A stretch of 64,000 nucleotides of DNA, taken from NCBI RefSeq assembly GCF_021172045.1, contig NZ_CP087164.1, positions 4,030,001 to 4,094,000 of the forward strand. The letters are read 5' to 3'. The stretch is from Capillimicrobium parvum (GTDB lineage: Bacteria; Actinomycetota; Thermoleophilia; Solirubrobacterales; Solirubrobacteraceae). The notes under the pieces were generated by a model, which ran no database searches, was not told the DNA's origin, and saw only the letters and a program-made list of their open reading frames with translations. Both the position numbers and the translations under genes were made by a program. Positions 56,206-64,000 of this stretch are shown here, one piece after another; within the stretch, counting starts at the first letter, position 1, and every line of letters starts with the position of its first letter.

Positions 56206-56834
56206 CCGCGGTCCTCCGCTCCGTCAACGTCGGCGGGCCGACGACCATCGGGACGCGGCGGGGCCGGCCGGTGGGCAGCGGCATCGTGAAGGCGCCGGTC
56301 GACGGTCGCGTCCGGGTCGAGGGCGTCAACCTCGCCGGCGACGTGCAGGTCGACCGCCGCGTCCACGGCGGACCCGACAAGGCGGTCTACGCGTACGCGG
56401 GCGAGGACCGCGCGTGGTGGGCGGGCGAGCTCGGGCGGGAGATGCCGCCCGGCATGTTCGGCGAGAACCTGTCGACCGAGGGCGTCGACTGCACCGGCGC
56501 GGTGATCGGCGAGCGTTGGCGGATCGGCTCGGTGCTGCTGGAGGTCTGCCAGCCGCGGCTGCCGTGCTTCAAGCTCGGCCTGCGCTTCGGCGATCCGCAG
56601 ATGCTGCGGCGCTTCGCGCAGGCGTCGCGCCCGGGGGCGTATCTGCGGATCCTCGAGGAGGGCGAGCTCGGCGCCGGCGACGCGGTCGAGGTGCTCGACC
56701 GGCCCGAGCACGGCGTGACGGTCGCGACGGTCTCCGACGCGCTGCTGCTCGATCCGGCGCTGCGCCCGCGCGCGGCCCAGGCGCCGGAGCTGCCCCGTGA
56801 GCTGCGGGAGATGCTGCAGTTCGGCGTCGGCTGA
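56202..56834 (+). CDS. MOSC-domain protein (YiiM-like)
   Basis: Sulfur/metal-carrier-type protein of the MOSC superfamily, 210 aa. The diagnostic pieces are VNLAGDVQVDRRVHGGPDKAV, GMFGENLSTEGVD and the invariant Cys in CQPRLPCFKL. YiiM relatives reduce N-hydroxylated bases or detoxify such compounds using molybdenum cofactor; that activity is only a family-level guess. The GTG start overlaps the preceding SDR stop, so the two are likely co-translated. Confidence 0.88.
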   Translation: MTAVLRSVNVGGPTTIGTRRGRPVGSGIVKAPVDGRVRVEGVNLAGDVQVDRRVHGGPDKAVYAYAGEDRAWWAGELGREMPPGMFGENLSTEGVDCTGAVIGERWRIGSVLLEVCQPRLPCFKLGLRFGDPQMLRRFAQASRPGAYLRILEEGELGAGDAVEVLDRPEHGVTVATVSDALLLDPALRPRAAQAPELPRELREMLQFGVG

Positions 56835-56841
56835 GCCGGCC

Positions 56842-57210
56842 TCAGCCCAGCTTGCCCGCCGCCCAGAGCTCGACCGCCGCCGCGCCGCCCGCCAGCGCCA
56901 CCGTCCCGGCCGCACCGGCGGCGGGCAGCGCGTTGCGCCCGACGACGGTCGCGGTGAGGTCGACGAGGTCGCACGCGGCGAGCGTCCGCTGCCAGCGCGG
57001 GCCGACCTCGGAATGGTCGAGCGTGTGCAGCGCGATCAGGCCGAGGACGAGGTCGCGCACCCCGAGCGCACGGGCCATGACCTGGACGCTCTCGCGGTCG
57101 CCGTCCGCGCCGATCCAGCGCCGCGCGACGGCGGCGGGGGCGATGACGAGCGCACCCCCGATCGCGATGCGGCCGATGGCCATGGTCCGGGCAAGCGTGC
57201 GGGGGCTCAT
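56842..57210 (-). CDS. Small membrane protein (DUF4267-like)
   Basis: A 122-aa protein with three to four hydrophobic segments: MAIGRIAIGGALVIAPAAV, ALGVRDLVLGLIALHTL, and AAGAAGTVALAGGAAAVELW, which resemble small DUF4267-type integral membrane proteins; function unknown. The ATG at 57210 gives MSPRTLARTMAIG. No Shine-Dalgarno is obvious. The gene is on the leftward strand and converges on the MOSC gene (7-bp gap). Confidence 0.7.
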   Translation of the reverse strand: MSPRTLARTMAIGRIAIGGALVIAPAAVARRWIGADGDRESVQVMARALGVRDLVLGLIALHTLDHSEVGPRWQRTLAACDLVDLTATVVGRNALPAAGAAGTVALAGGAAAVELWAAGKLG

Positions 57211-57232
57211 GCGCGCAAGCGTAGGGGTTGTC

Positions 57233-57405
57233 GCGGAGCTGCGACGACGGCCGTGCGTCGGCGGCGATCGCCGGCCGAGCGGAGCTGCGACGACGGCCCG
57301 CGCGCCGGCGGCGATCGCCGGCCGAGCGGCGCCGCGCCGCCGATCCTGTCGCGTCGCCGCCGATCCTGTCGCGTTCACGGCGTACGGCGCCGTCGACGCG
57401 ACAGG
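57233..57405. repeat. Mosaic of short tandem repeats and a hairpin
   Basis: Two 46-bp units (57233-57278 and 57279-57324) share GCGGAGCTGCGACGACGGCC and GGCGGCGATCGCCGGCCGA. Two 20-bp units follow (57341-57360, 57361-57380) with the core CGATCCTGTCGCGT. CCTGTCGCGT (57365-57374) pairs perfectly with ACGCGACAGG (57396-57405) across a 21-nt loop. The gap 57211-57457 holds no convincing gene apart from this. Confidence 0.75.
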
Positions 57406-57457
57406 CGGCTGACCCTGCCGCGCGACGGCCTGGGCCTCGCGCGGCGCAGCGACGGCG

Positions 57458-57616
57458 TCAGTCCTCGCGGAGCTGCTCGTCGTGCCGGCGAAGCGCGCGG
57501 CGCACGTGATCGAGCTTCGGCTCGGGCTCGGGCGTGTCCTCGAGGCGGCGGCGCTCGTGCTCCGCCGCCTCGATCTCACGCTCGTTCGGGATGTCCCGCG
57601 GGTCGTCGCCCGCCAT
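57458..57616 (-). CDS. Small highly charged 52-aa protein after rpmA
   Basis: Short frame 12 bp downstream of rpmA on the same strand. It starts MAGDDPRDIPNEREIEAAEH, is very rich in Glu, Arg and Asp, and ends DEQLRED. AAGGG lies about 8 nt before the ATG, a good ribosome-binding site. Nothing in it resembles a known ribosomal protein. Position, strand, GC3 and Shine-Dalgarno all support a real small gene co-transcribed with rplU-rpmA; the short length leaves doubt. Confidence 0.55.
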   Translation of the reverse strand: MAGDDPRDIPNEREIEAAEHERRRLEDTPEPEPKLDHVRRALRRHDEQLRED

Positions 57617-57628
57617 GGATCGGCCCTT

Positions 57629-57895
57629 CTACTCGGCGGCGACGGCGACCGGCGCGACCGACACGACGCGCCCGCGGCGACCGGTCGAGAACACCACGGT
57701 CCCCGCGCTGCGCGCGAAGAGCGTGTCGTCCTTGCCGATGCCCACGCCCTCGCCGGGCTTGAAGCGGGTGCCGCGCTGGCGCACGATGATCTCGCCGCCG
57801 GTGACGGCCTCGCCCGCGAACACCTTCACGCCGAGGCGCTGGGCGTTCGAGTCGCGGCCGTTGCGCGAGGAGCCGAGCCCCTTCTTATGCGCCAT
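57629..57895 (-). CDS. rpmA: 50S ribosomal protein L27
   Basis: Large-subunit protein near the peptidyl-transferase centre. The 88 aa begin [20 protein letters not shown], the L27 signature, followed by [20 protein letters not shown]. The N-terminus needs no cleavage, unlike the form in Firmicutes. Start overlaps the end of rplU by 11 nt. Confidence 0.98.
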   Translation of the reverse strand: MAHKKGLGSSRNGRDSNAQRLGVKVFAGEAVTGGEIIVRQRGTRFKPGEGVGIGKDDTLFARSAGTVVFSTGRRGRVVSVAPVAVAAE

Positions 57896-58196
57896 GGCTG
57901 ATCTCCGTGATCTCGATGCGGGTGAGGTCCTGCCGGTGCCCGGAGGTGCGCTTGTAGCCCCGCTTGGGCTTGAACTTGAAGACGCGGATCTTGTCGCCCT
58001 TCTCGTGGCCCAGGATCTTCGCCGAGACCTTGACCTTCTTCAGGCCCTCGGCGTCGAAGACGGTGTCCTCGGAACGGAACAGGATCGGCTCGAGCTCGAC
58101 GGTGGAGCCCTCATCGGCAATCAGCTTCTCGACGAGCAGGTACTGACCCTTCTCGACGCGGTACTGCTTGCCTCCGGTTTTCACGACTGCATACAT
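57885..58196 (-). CDS. rplU: 50S ribosomal protein L21
   Basis: Large-subunit protein that binds 23S rRNA. The 103 aa show [20 protein letters not shown], the conserved [20 protein letters not shown] and C-terminal RIEITEI. It begins 3 nt after the rng stop, so it is read on from the elongasome operon. Confidence 0.98.
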   Translation of the reverse strand: MYAVVKTGGKQYRVEKGQYLLVEKLIADEGSTVELEPILFRSEDTVFDAEGLKKVKVSAKILGHEKGDKIRVFKFKPKRGYKRTSGHRQDLTRIEITEISHGA

Positions 58197-58199
58197 GTC

Positions 58200-60008
58200 T
58201 TACTCGCTGGCGCTCTCGGCCTTGGCACGGGAACGGCGCCGTCCACCTCTGCGGCCACGGCGCCGGGGCTCGGAGTCTAGCGGCTCCGGTTCGCCATCCG
58301 CGTCGAGCAGCGTCGCGACCGCCGCGGTGCGCCCGACCTCGTCGATGCGCACGAGGCGCTTCTCGCCGACGTAGCGGAACCCGCCGGTCACCGAGATGAG
58401 GTACGAGTCGATCTTCGCGACCGCGTCGTCGACGTTGTACATGTGCGGCTCGACGATGTGGACGAGCAGCTCGTCGCCGGGCCGGAACGGGACCGCCTGC
58501 TCGGCGATCTCGTCCTGGGTGCCGCTCGCGGTGATCGTGCAGTGGTCCAGCGGCAGGCCCTCGGAGCCCTCGAAGTAGAAGACCTTGCCGGTCTCGGCCT
58601 CCAGCGCTCGCAGCGCCGAGGCGCTGTTGCCGGTGAACTGCGCGGTCACCCGCGGGTTCATGCGCACCAGGTAGGCGGGGTCATCGCCGACCTCGTCGCG
58701 CAGGCGCCGCTCGATCTCGATCGCGATCGTCTCCTCGGACTTGATGACGCCCTCGCCGTCGCAGGTCGGACACGCTCGGGTCATGATCTCCCGCACGCCC
58801 TCGGTGACGTTCTGGCGCGTCATCTCGACCAGGCCGAGCTTGGAGATCTCGGCGGTGAACGTCTTCGTGCGGTCCTCGTCGAGCGCGGCGCGCAGCGTCT
58901 TCATGACCTCGCGCGAGTTGCGGGCGCGGGCCATGTCGATGAAGTCGATGACGATGATGCCGCCGATGTCGCGCAGCCGCAGCTGGTTGACGACCTCGGT
59001 GGCCGCCTCGATGTTCGTCTTCGTGATCGTGTCCTCGAGACGGGCCTGCTTGCCCCGCCCGACGAACGAGCCCGAGTTGACGTCGATGACGGTCAGCGCC
59101 TCGGCGTAGTCGATCATCAGGTAGCCGCCGGAGGGCAGGTCCACGCGGCGCGACATGGTGCCCGCCAGGACCTCGTCGACGCCGTACTTCTCAAACAGCG
59201 GCTGGTCGCCCTCGTAGAGCTCGAGGCGCTCGACCAGCTCCGGGCCGGTGCGGTGGAAGAACGAGACGAGCCGGTGGTGCTGCCCGGGGTCGTCGACGAT
59301 CGCCTTCTCGAAGTCGTCGGAGAAGATGTCGCGCACGACGCGCACCGACAGGTCGGCCTCCTGGAAGGCCATCGACGGCGCCGGCAGCTCGTCGGCGCGC
59401 TTGTGCAGGACGTCGTTGAGCTTGAACAGGTACTGCAGCTCGCGCTCGAAGTCCTCGCGCTTGGCGCCCGCCGCGGCGGTGCGGATGATCGCGCCGCCGT
59501 CGCGGAGGTCGAGGCCCTTGGCCTCCTTGCGCAGGCGCTCGCGCTCCTTGTCGTCGAGCCGGCGCGACACGCCGACGCCCTCGCCGGTCGGCGCGTACAC
59601 CATGTAGCGGCCGGCGATGGTGAGCTCCATCGACAGGCGCGCGCCCTTCGTCTTCAGCGGGTCCTTGACGACCTGGACGAGCACCTCCTGCCCGGGCTTG
59701 AGCAGGTCGGTGATCTTCTTGCCGTCGCCGGTGCCGCGCCCGCGCCGGGGCGTCTCGACCCCGGGCAGCACGATCTCGTCGACGTGCAGGAAGCCGTTCT
59801 TGTCGAGGCCGATGTCGACGAAGGCGGCCTCGAGGCCGGGCAGGACGTTGTCGACCTTGCCCTTGTAGATGTTGCCGACGATCGAGCGGTTGCCGCGGCG
59901 CTCCAGATAGAGCTCGGCGACGCGGTAGGTCCGCTTGCCCTTCGGCTTCTCCAGCAGCGCGACGCGGGTCTCCCCGCGGTCGACGCTCACAAGCACTTGC
60001 TTCTTCAC
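58200..60008 (-). CDS. rng: Ribonuclease E/G
   Basis: Endoribonuclease for mRNA decay and rRNA processing. The 602 aa have an S1-type RNA-binding domain (NRSIVGNIYKGKVDNVLPG, AAFVDIGLDKNGFLHVDE), the catalytic core (LTVIDVNSGSFVGRG with the metal Asp, GGIIVIDFIDM), the CPTCDGEG zinc-link and a basic Arg-rich C-terminal tail ([15 protein letters not shown]). It is a G-type length, without a long scaffold region. GTG start overlaps the rodA stop (GTGA). Confidence 0.95.
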   Translation of the reverse strand: MKKQVLVSVDRGETRVALLEKPKGKRTYRVAELYLERRGNRSIVGNIYKGKVDNVLPGLEAAFVDIGLDKNGFLHVDEIVLPGVETPRRGRGTGDGKKITDLLKPGQEVLVQVVKDPLKTKGARLSMELTIAGRYMVYAPTGEGVGVSRRLDDKERERLRKEAKGLDLRDGGAIIRTAAAGAKREDFERELQYLFKLNDVLHKRADELPAPSMAFQEADLSVRVVRDIFSDDFEKAIVDDPGQHHRLVSFFHRTGPELVERLELYEGDQPLFEKYGVDEVLAGTMSRRVDLPSGGYLMIDYAEALTVIDVNSGSFVGRGKQARLEDTITKTNIEAATEVVNQLRLRDIGGIIVIDFIDMARARNSREVMKTLRAALDEDRTKTFTAEISKLGLVEMTRQNVTEGVREIMTRACPTCDGEGVIKSEETIAIEIERRLRDEVGDDPAYLVRMNPRVTAQFTGNSASALRALEAETGKVFYFEGSEGLPLDHCTITASGTQDEIAEQAVPFRPGDELLVHIVEPHMYNVDDAVAKIDSYLISVTGGFRYVGEKRLVRIDEVGRTAAVATLLDADGEPEPLDSEPRRRGRRGGRRRSRAKAESASE

Positions 60009-61222
60009 AGGATGGTCCTTGACTTGAAGGCGGCGGCCATGCGCCCCTGCACGTAGATCGAGTGCAGGAGGCCGAGCGCCAGGAGTGTGGTGATCACCGA
60101 GGAGCCGCCGTAGCTGAGCAGCGGCAGCGTGATGCCGGTGATGGGCATGATCCCGAGGTTCATGCCGACGTTGACGAAGACCTGGAACATCAACATGGCC
60201 AGCACCCCGCCGGCGACCAACGCGCCGTACAGGTTCTTGGCCATCGTCAGGATGCGTAGGGATCTCCATATCAAGAGGGCGTACAGAGACAATACGAGTG
60301 CGCAGCCGACGAACCCCCAGCGCTCGCCCACCACGGCGAAGATGAAGTCCGTGTGGTGCTCGGGCAGGAAGTTGAGCTTCGTCTGGGTTGCGTTGTCGCC
60401 GCGCCCGGTCTTCTGACCGGCGCCGATGGCGATCTTCGACTGGTTCTGCTGATAGCCCTCGTCGGCCGCGTTGTCGCTGGGCGACAGGAACGACGTGAGG
60501 CGGTCCACCTGGTAGGGCTTGAGGACCTGCACGCCGGCCGCGGGGGCGGCGACGAGGGCGATCGTGACGGCGATCGCCATGAGGGCGAATAGCCCGGCGA
60601 AGTGCCGCCACGGTGCGCCCGCCACGTACAGGAGGGCGAACGCGATGACGATGTAGACGAGTCCGGATCCAAGGTCGGGCTGGGCGATCACGAAGAACGC
60701 CGGCGCGAGCATGAGCAGCATGACCCGGGCGGTGGTGTCGCGCTCCCCGATCCGCCGCGAGCGCCCGACGATGAAGCCGGACAACGCCAGGATCAGGAGG
60801 ACCTTGCCCAGCTCCGAGGCCTGGAACTGGAAGAACGGGAGCTGGATCGCCCGCTGCGCACCCAGCGTCGAGGCGCCGAGGACGAGGTTGGCGACGATGA
60901 TGACCCACAGGACGCCGTACAGGCCCCAGGTCAGCTCGCGGAAGCGCGAGTAGTCGACCCGGGCCAGCACGATCATGCCGAACAGGCCGACGCCGGCGAA
61001 GATCATCTGGCGGTGCAGGAAGTAGCCGGGCGAGCCCGCGATGTCCTCGCGCGTCGCCGCGTTGAGCACGACGAACGAGCAGGCGAGCAGGCCGAGCGTG
61101 GCCAGGAGGAGCAGCGGGTCGAACGGCAGCCGCAGGCTCAGGTGGCCCAGGGCGGCACCGGCCGTAGCGCGGGGCGGCGGGTCGCCGCCGGGCTCGCGGA
61201 TGGGGGTCGCCGCCGTGCTCAC
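60005..61222 (-). CDS. rodA: SEDS peptidoglycan polymerase RodA
   Basis: Polymerises glycan strands for lateral wall growth together with PBP2 (mrdA). The 405 aa are a 10-helix SEDS protein: FHRQMIF-type start (GYFLHRQMIFAGVGLFGMI), QASELGKVLLILALSGF, FVIAQPDLGSGLVYIVIAF (conserved QPDLGS), the conserved loop NFLPEHHTDFIFAVVGERWG and GITLPLLSYGGSSV. GTG start overlaps the mrdA stop (GTGA). The organism therefore has a rod elongasome. Confidence 0.96.
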   Translation of the reverse strand: MSTAATPIREPGGDPPPRATAGAALGHLSLRLPFDPLLLLATLGLLACSFVVLNAATREDIAGSPGYFLHRQMIFAGVGLFGMIVLARVDYSRFRELTWGLYGVLWVIIVANLVLGASTLGAQRAIQLPFFQFQASELGKVLLILALSGFIVGRSRRIGERDTTARVMLLMLAPAFFVIAQPDLGSGLVYIVIAFALLYVAGAPWRHFAGLFALMAIAVTIALVAAPAAGVQVLKPYQVDRLTSFLSPSDNAADEGYQQNQSKIAIGAGQKTGRGDNATQTKLNFLPEHHTDFIFAVVGERWGFVGCALVLSLYALLIWRSLRILTMAKNLYGALVAGGVLAMLMFQVFVNVGMNLGIMPITGITLPLLSYGGSSVITTLLALGLLHSIYVQGRMAAAFKSRTIL

Positions 61223-63162
61223 CTGGTGTGCGACTCCCCGCGCACGAACTGGCCGCTGCGCCCGAAGAACCACTGCGACAGGATCTGGCGCGCCGCGGGT
61301 GCGGCCGCCTCGGCGCCGAAGCCGCCGCCCTCGATCGTCACCGCGACCACGATCGGCCGGTTCTTGTCGGGCACGAACGCGACGTACCACGACTGGTCGG
61401 GATGCGGCGGGCGCTCGGCCGTGCCGGTCTTGCCGTAGACCGGGTAGCGGTCCTGCGGCCAGCCCTTGAAGACGTCCGTCGACGTACCGCCCGGGCCGGC
61501 GGCCGCGCCGTGAAGGCCGTCGAGGATCGCCTGGCGCGCGCCCGACGGGAAGCTGATCCTGCGCGCGGCGGGCGGGTCGATCTGCTGCACGAGCCGGCCC
61601 TCGGAGTCCTCGATGTCGAGGCCGAGGTGCGGGCGCACGACCTTGCCGCCGTTCTCCAGCGCGGCGTAGGCGACCGCCATCTGCAGCGGCGAGGCCTGCA
61701 GGTCGCCCTGCCCGACCGACAGGTTGATGTTGTCGCCGACCGACCACGGGCGCGCGTCGGAGATGCCGCACGACGGCTTCTTCTCCTTCTTGCGGCACGC
61801 GAGCTCCTTGGCGCCGATCTCCTCGCGCCACTTGCGGTCGGGCACGAGGCCGGTGCCCTCGCTGGGCAGGTCGATGCCGGTGTGGCGCCCGAGGCCCATC
61901 CGGTGCGCCCAGGTCTGCAGCTGCTGGCCCTTGAGGCCGTTGAGGTCGCGGCCCAGCGTGTAGAAGAACACGTCCGACGAGACCTGGATCGCCCGGCGCA
62001 GGCTCAGCGAGCCGTTGACCGTCTTGCCCGCGTTGCAGAACTCCTGGATGCCGACCTTCAGACAGCCCGGGTCGTTGATCACCGTGCCCGTGTCGATGAC
62101 GCCGTTGGCCAGCGCCGCCAGCGCGGTGATCGGCTTGAACGTCGACCCCGTCGGATACAGGCCGCCGGTGGCGCGGTCGAACAGCGGCGCGCCGTTCTCC
62201 TCCGACGACAGCTCGTTGTACTTCTTCTGGGTGATCGGCTTGGCGAACACCGACGGGTCATAGCTCGGGAACGAGCCCATCGCGAGGACCTCGCCGTTGC
62301 GCGGGTCCATCGCGACGAACGCGCCGGGCAGGCCGCCGCCCGCGGTCGCCACCGCCTCCTGGCCGGCCTTCTGCAGGTTGACGTCCAGCGACAGCTTCAG
62401 GTTGCTGCCCGCGACCGGCTGTCGCCGGCGCAGCTCGCCCTTGAAGCCGCCCATGGAGTCGACCTGCAGCAGCTGCGCGCCGTCGCGGCCGCGCAGGTAG
62501 CGGTCGTACTCCCACTCGATGCCGCTCTGGCCGACGATCGTCCCCTGCTTGACGCCCTTGAAGCGCTTGAGCTTGAGCTCCTCGGTGTCGATCTGCCCCA
62601 CCGTGCCCAGCAGCTGAGCGGCCAGCGTGGTGTGCGGGTAGCGGCGCACGTACTGGTCGGTGACGGTCACCGCCGGGAACTGCCGCTTGCGCTCCTGCAG
62701 GTAGTTGAGCACCGCCCGGGGCGCATCCAGGCTCAGCGTGACGTTCGCGTAGGGCAGCAGGCGGCGCTGCTGGTTGACCTCGCGCGAGATCTCGATCGGC
62801 TTCATCCGCAGGACCTTCCCGAGCCGCAGGTACAGCAGCTTGCGCTCGGTGTTGTCCTTCGGCAGCCGGCCCGGCTCGAGCTGCACGACCGTGGCCTGGC
62901 GGTTGGTCACCAGCGTCGCGCCGTTGCGGTCGGTGACGTCGCCCCGCGGCGCCTGGATGCGGATCTCGCGCACGCGGTTGTCGTTGGCCTGGGAGACGTA
63001 CTGGTCGCCGCTGAGGATCTCCAGGTACCAGAGCCGGAAGAACACGATCGCGAACATGACGAACGCGATGCCGCCGAACACCGCCACCCGCAGCGCGAGC
63101 TGCGGCGTGATGGCGGGCCGGCGGGGGTCGTCGCCGGGCGGTGGGGGCGCCGAGTTCATCAT
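61219..63162 (-). CDS. mrdA: Penicillin-binding protein 2 (class B transpeptidase)
   Basis: Cross-links peptidoglycan during elongation with RodA. The 647 aa have one membrane anchor (VAVFGGIAFVMFAIVFFRLW, about 27-46), a pedestal dimerisation domain (IQAPRGDVTDRNG, SGIEWEYDRYLRG) and the transpeptidase domain with catalytic SxxK at Ser340-Lys343 (TGSTFKPI), SSD at 395-397 and KTG at 578-580 (GKTGTAERP). All active-site motifs are intact. ATG overlaps the mreD stop (ATGA). Confidence 0.96.
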   Translation of the reverse strand: MMNSAPPPPGDDPRRPAITPQLALRVAVFGGIAFVMFAIVFFRLWYLEILSGDQYVSQANDNRVREIRIQAPRGDVTDRNGATLVTNRQATVVQLEPGRLPKDNTERKLLYLRLGKVLRMKPIEISREVNQQRRLLPYANVTLSLDAPRAVLNYLQERKRQFPAVTVTDQYVRRYPHTTLAAQLLGTVGQIDTEELKLKRFKGVKQGTIVGQSGIEWEYDRYLRGRDGAQLLQVDSMGGFKGELRRRQPVAGSNLKLSLDVNLQKAGQEAVATAGGGLPGAFVAMDPRNGEVLAMGSFPSYDPSVFAKPITQKKYNELSSEENGAPLFDRATGGLYPTGSTFKPITALAALANGVIDTGTVINDPGCLKVGIQEFCNAGKTVNGSLSLRRAIQVSSDVFFYTLGRDLNGLKGQQLQTWAHRMGLGRHTGIDLPSEGTGLVPDRKWREEIGAKELACRKKEKKPSCGISDARPWSVGDNINLSVGQGDLQASPLQMAVAYAALENGGKVVRPHLGLDIEDSEGRLVQQIDPPAARRISFPSGARQAILDGLHGAAAGPGGTSTDVFKGWPQDRYPVYGKTGTAERPPHPDQSWYVAFVPDKNRPIVVAVTIEGGGFGAEAAAPAARQILSQWFFGRSGQFVRGESHTR

Positions 63163-63731
63163 GCGCGCGAGAGGGGCGACAGGCCGCCGGTCGTGTAGGC
63201 CCGGCGCCGGCGGCGCTGCGGGTCGTCCGGCAGGGCGGGCAGCAGCCAGCGGCGGATCAGGGCGAAGACGGGCGCGGCCAGGATCGTGTTCAGGACGATG
63301 GTCGTGAGGATGTCGCGCAGCAGCAGCCAGCTGACCGGGGCGTCGACGCCGAGCATGAACTGCGCGAGCGAGTAGCCGATCGTCGCGATCGCGGTCGCGG
63401 CGGCGCCGGCGGCGATCGGGACCACCGCGCCCTGCGGGTCGCGCAGCTCGCGCAGCCGGCCGGCCCCGTAGCCGACCACGGTGTAGATCAGCGAGTTGAG
63501 GCCGAGCGTCTGGACGAGCGCGAGGTCGAGGAACAGCCCGATGCCGAAGCCGACGACCGCCCCGGTGATCGAGCCGGACAGCAGGCCGATCGACATCACC
63601 ACCAGCGGCGTGAGGTCGGCGCTCACGCCGAACAGCGACACCTGCGAGACGGCAACGATCTCGAGCATGGTCGCCACCACCGCCAGCACGACGACGCGGA
63701 AGACGAGCTTGCGGGTCGAGCCGCCCGTCAC
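63159..63731 (-). CDS. mreD: Rod-shape protein MreD
   Basis: Small polytopic partner of MreC in the elongasome. The 190 aa contain five or six helices (VFRVVVLAVVATMLEIVAVS, LVVMSIGLLSGSITGAVVGFGIGLFLDLA, GLNSLIYTVVGYGAGRL) with the MreD-type GFGIGLFLDL. A basic C-terminus (RRRRRAY). GTG start overlaps the mreC stop (GTGA). Little sequence is conserved in MreD, so position supports the call. Confidence 0.9.
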   Translation of the reverse strand: MTGGSTRKLVFRVVVLAVVATMLEIVAVSQVSLFGVSADLTPLVVMSIGLLSGSITGAVVGFGIGLFLDLALVQTLGLNSLIYTVVGYGAGRLRELRDPQGAVVPIAAGAAATAIATIGYSLAQFMLGVDAPVSWLLLRDILTTIVLNTILAAPVFALIRRWLLPALPDDPQRRRRRAYTTGGLSPLSRA

Positions 63732-64000
63732 CCGCGCGCTCCCAGCGGGTCGGTCAGGACCTGCACGACGTCGAGGCGCCGCAGCTGGGCGAACGGCTTG
63801 ACGTGCACACGCTGGTAGACGTTGAGCTCGGTGTCGTCGACCTTCGTCACGCGGCCCACCGGCAGGCCGGGCGGGAACAGCGACTCGTAGCGCTGCGAGC
63901 GCGATCCGGCGGTGACGACGGTCTGGCCCGTCGCGATGCGGTCGCCGCGGCGGATGAACTCGAGCAGCAGGTCGTTCGGGTTGCCGACGGCGGGCTGCAC
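63728..64000 (-). CDS. mreC: Rod-shape protein MreC (5' end outside window)
   Basis: Periplasmic scaffold of the rod-shape complex. Only the last 90 codons are visible. The visible residues show the MreC C-terminal beta domain: LLLEFIRRGDRIATGQTVVTAG, LFPPGLPVGRVTKVD and RLDVVQVL. The N-terminal anchor and coiled coil lie beyond the right edge, probably with mreB. Confidence 0.9.
   Translation of the reverse strand: MQPAVGNPNDLLLEFIRRGDRIATGQTVVTAGSRSQRYESLFPPGLPVGRVTKVDDTELNVYQRVHVKPFAQLRRLDVVQVLTDPLGARG

Overview
The window is very GC-rich DNA with dense, strongly GC3-biased coding, GTG and TTG starts, frequent 4-nt stop/start overlaps (ATGA, GTGA, TTGA) and actinobacterial-type genes. The best reading is a chromosomal segment of an actinomycete, probably a deep-branching class such as Thermoleophilia (Solirubrobacter/Conexibacter-like). 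The class-level assignment is inference; a 16S or protein tree would settle it. I see no insertion sequence, prophage, rRNA operon or CRISPR array.

Layout. 1-5.7 kb: an HtrA protease cut by the left edge, and a leftward hisI-trpE-trpG-trpD-trpC amino-acid operon ending in a good rho-independent terminator. 5.8-14.4 kb: an ArsA-like ATPase (rightward), then leftward era-ybeY-phoH-yqeY, a type II NADH dehydrogenase, a membrane protein, and prmA-dnaJ-hrcA. 14.4-19 kb: a small secreted protein, ppa, acetyl-CoA synthetase and a secreted GH5 glycanase with a CBM2-like domain. 19-25.5 kb: leftward two MaoC dehydratases, an SDR, a fructosamine-kinase-like protein, a low-Mr phosphatase, a PAS-GAF-GGDEF-EAL protein and a double HD-GYP protein (a c-di-GMP pair). 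25.5-35 kb: lepA, murJ, rpsT, holA, comEC, a secreted DNase-I-fold phosphodiesterase and comEA. 35-43 kb: a LOG-like protein with a triplicated 3' end, two divergent YihY proteins, leuS, a GMC oxidoreductase with a coupled coiled-coil protein, and tRNA-Ala(GGC). 43-50 kb: a MarR/DHA2-efflux module with a visible operator, and two divergent secreted repeat proteins. 49.7-64 kb: rsfS-nadD-proA-proB-antiporter-obgE, a rightward SDR-MOSC insertion, a small membrane protein, rpmA-rplU-rng-rodA-mrdA-mreD-mreC (mreC cut by the right edge).

Most genes are housekeeping: translation, cell-wall elongation, chaperones, and amino-acid and NAD synthesis. The less ordinary material is in the control layer and in accessory patches: a repeated TAnnnT-N6-9-start layout that implies widespread leaderless transcription; palindromic -10 elements shared by divergent genes; a nadD gene with no standard start codon; a 19-bp tandem array and bridging small ORF between trpE and trpG; REP-like palindromes; a triplicated gene end; and a divergent pair of secreted repeat proteins, one with 14 Cys-X4-9-Cys hairpins and the other an internally duplicated pentapeptide-repeat protein. 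That last pair is the best candidate for something undescribed; no strong new defence or biosynthetic system is visible.
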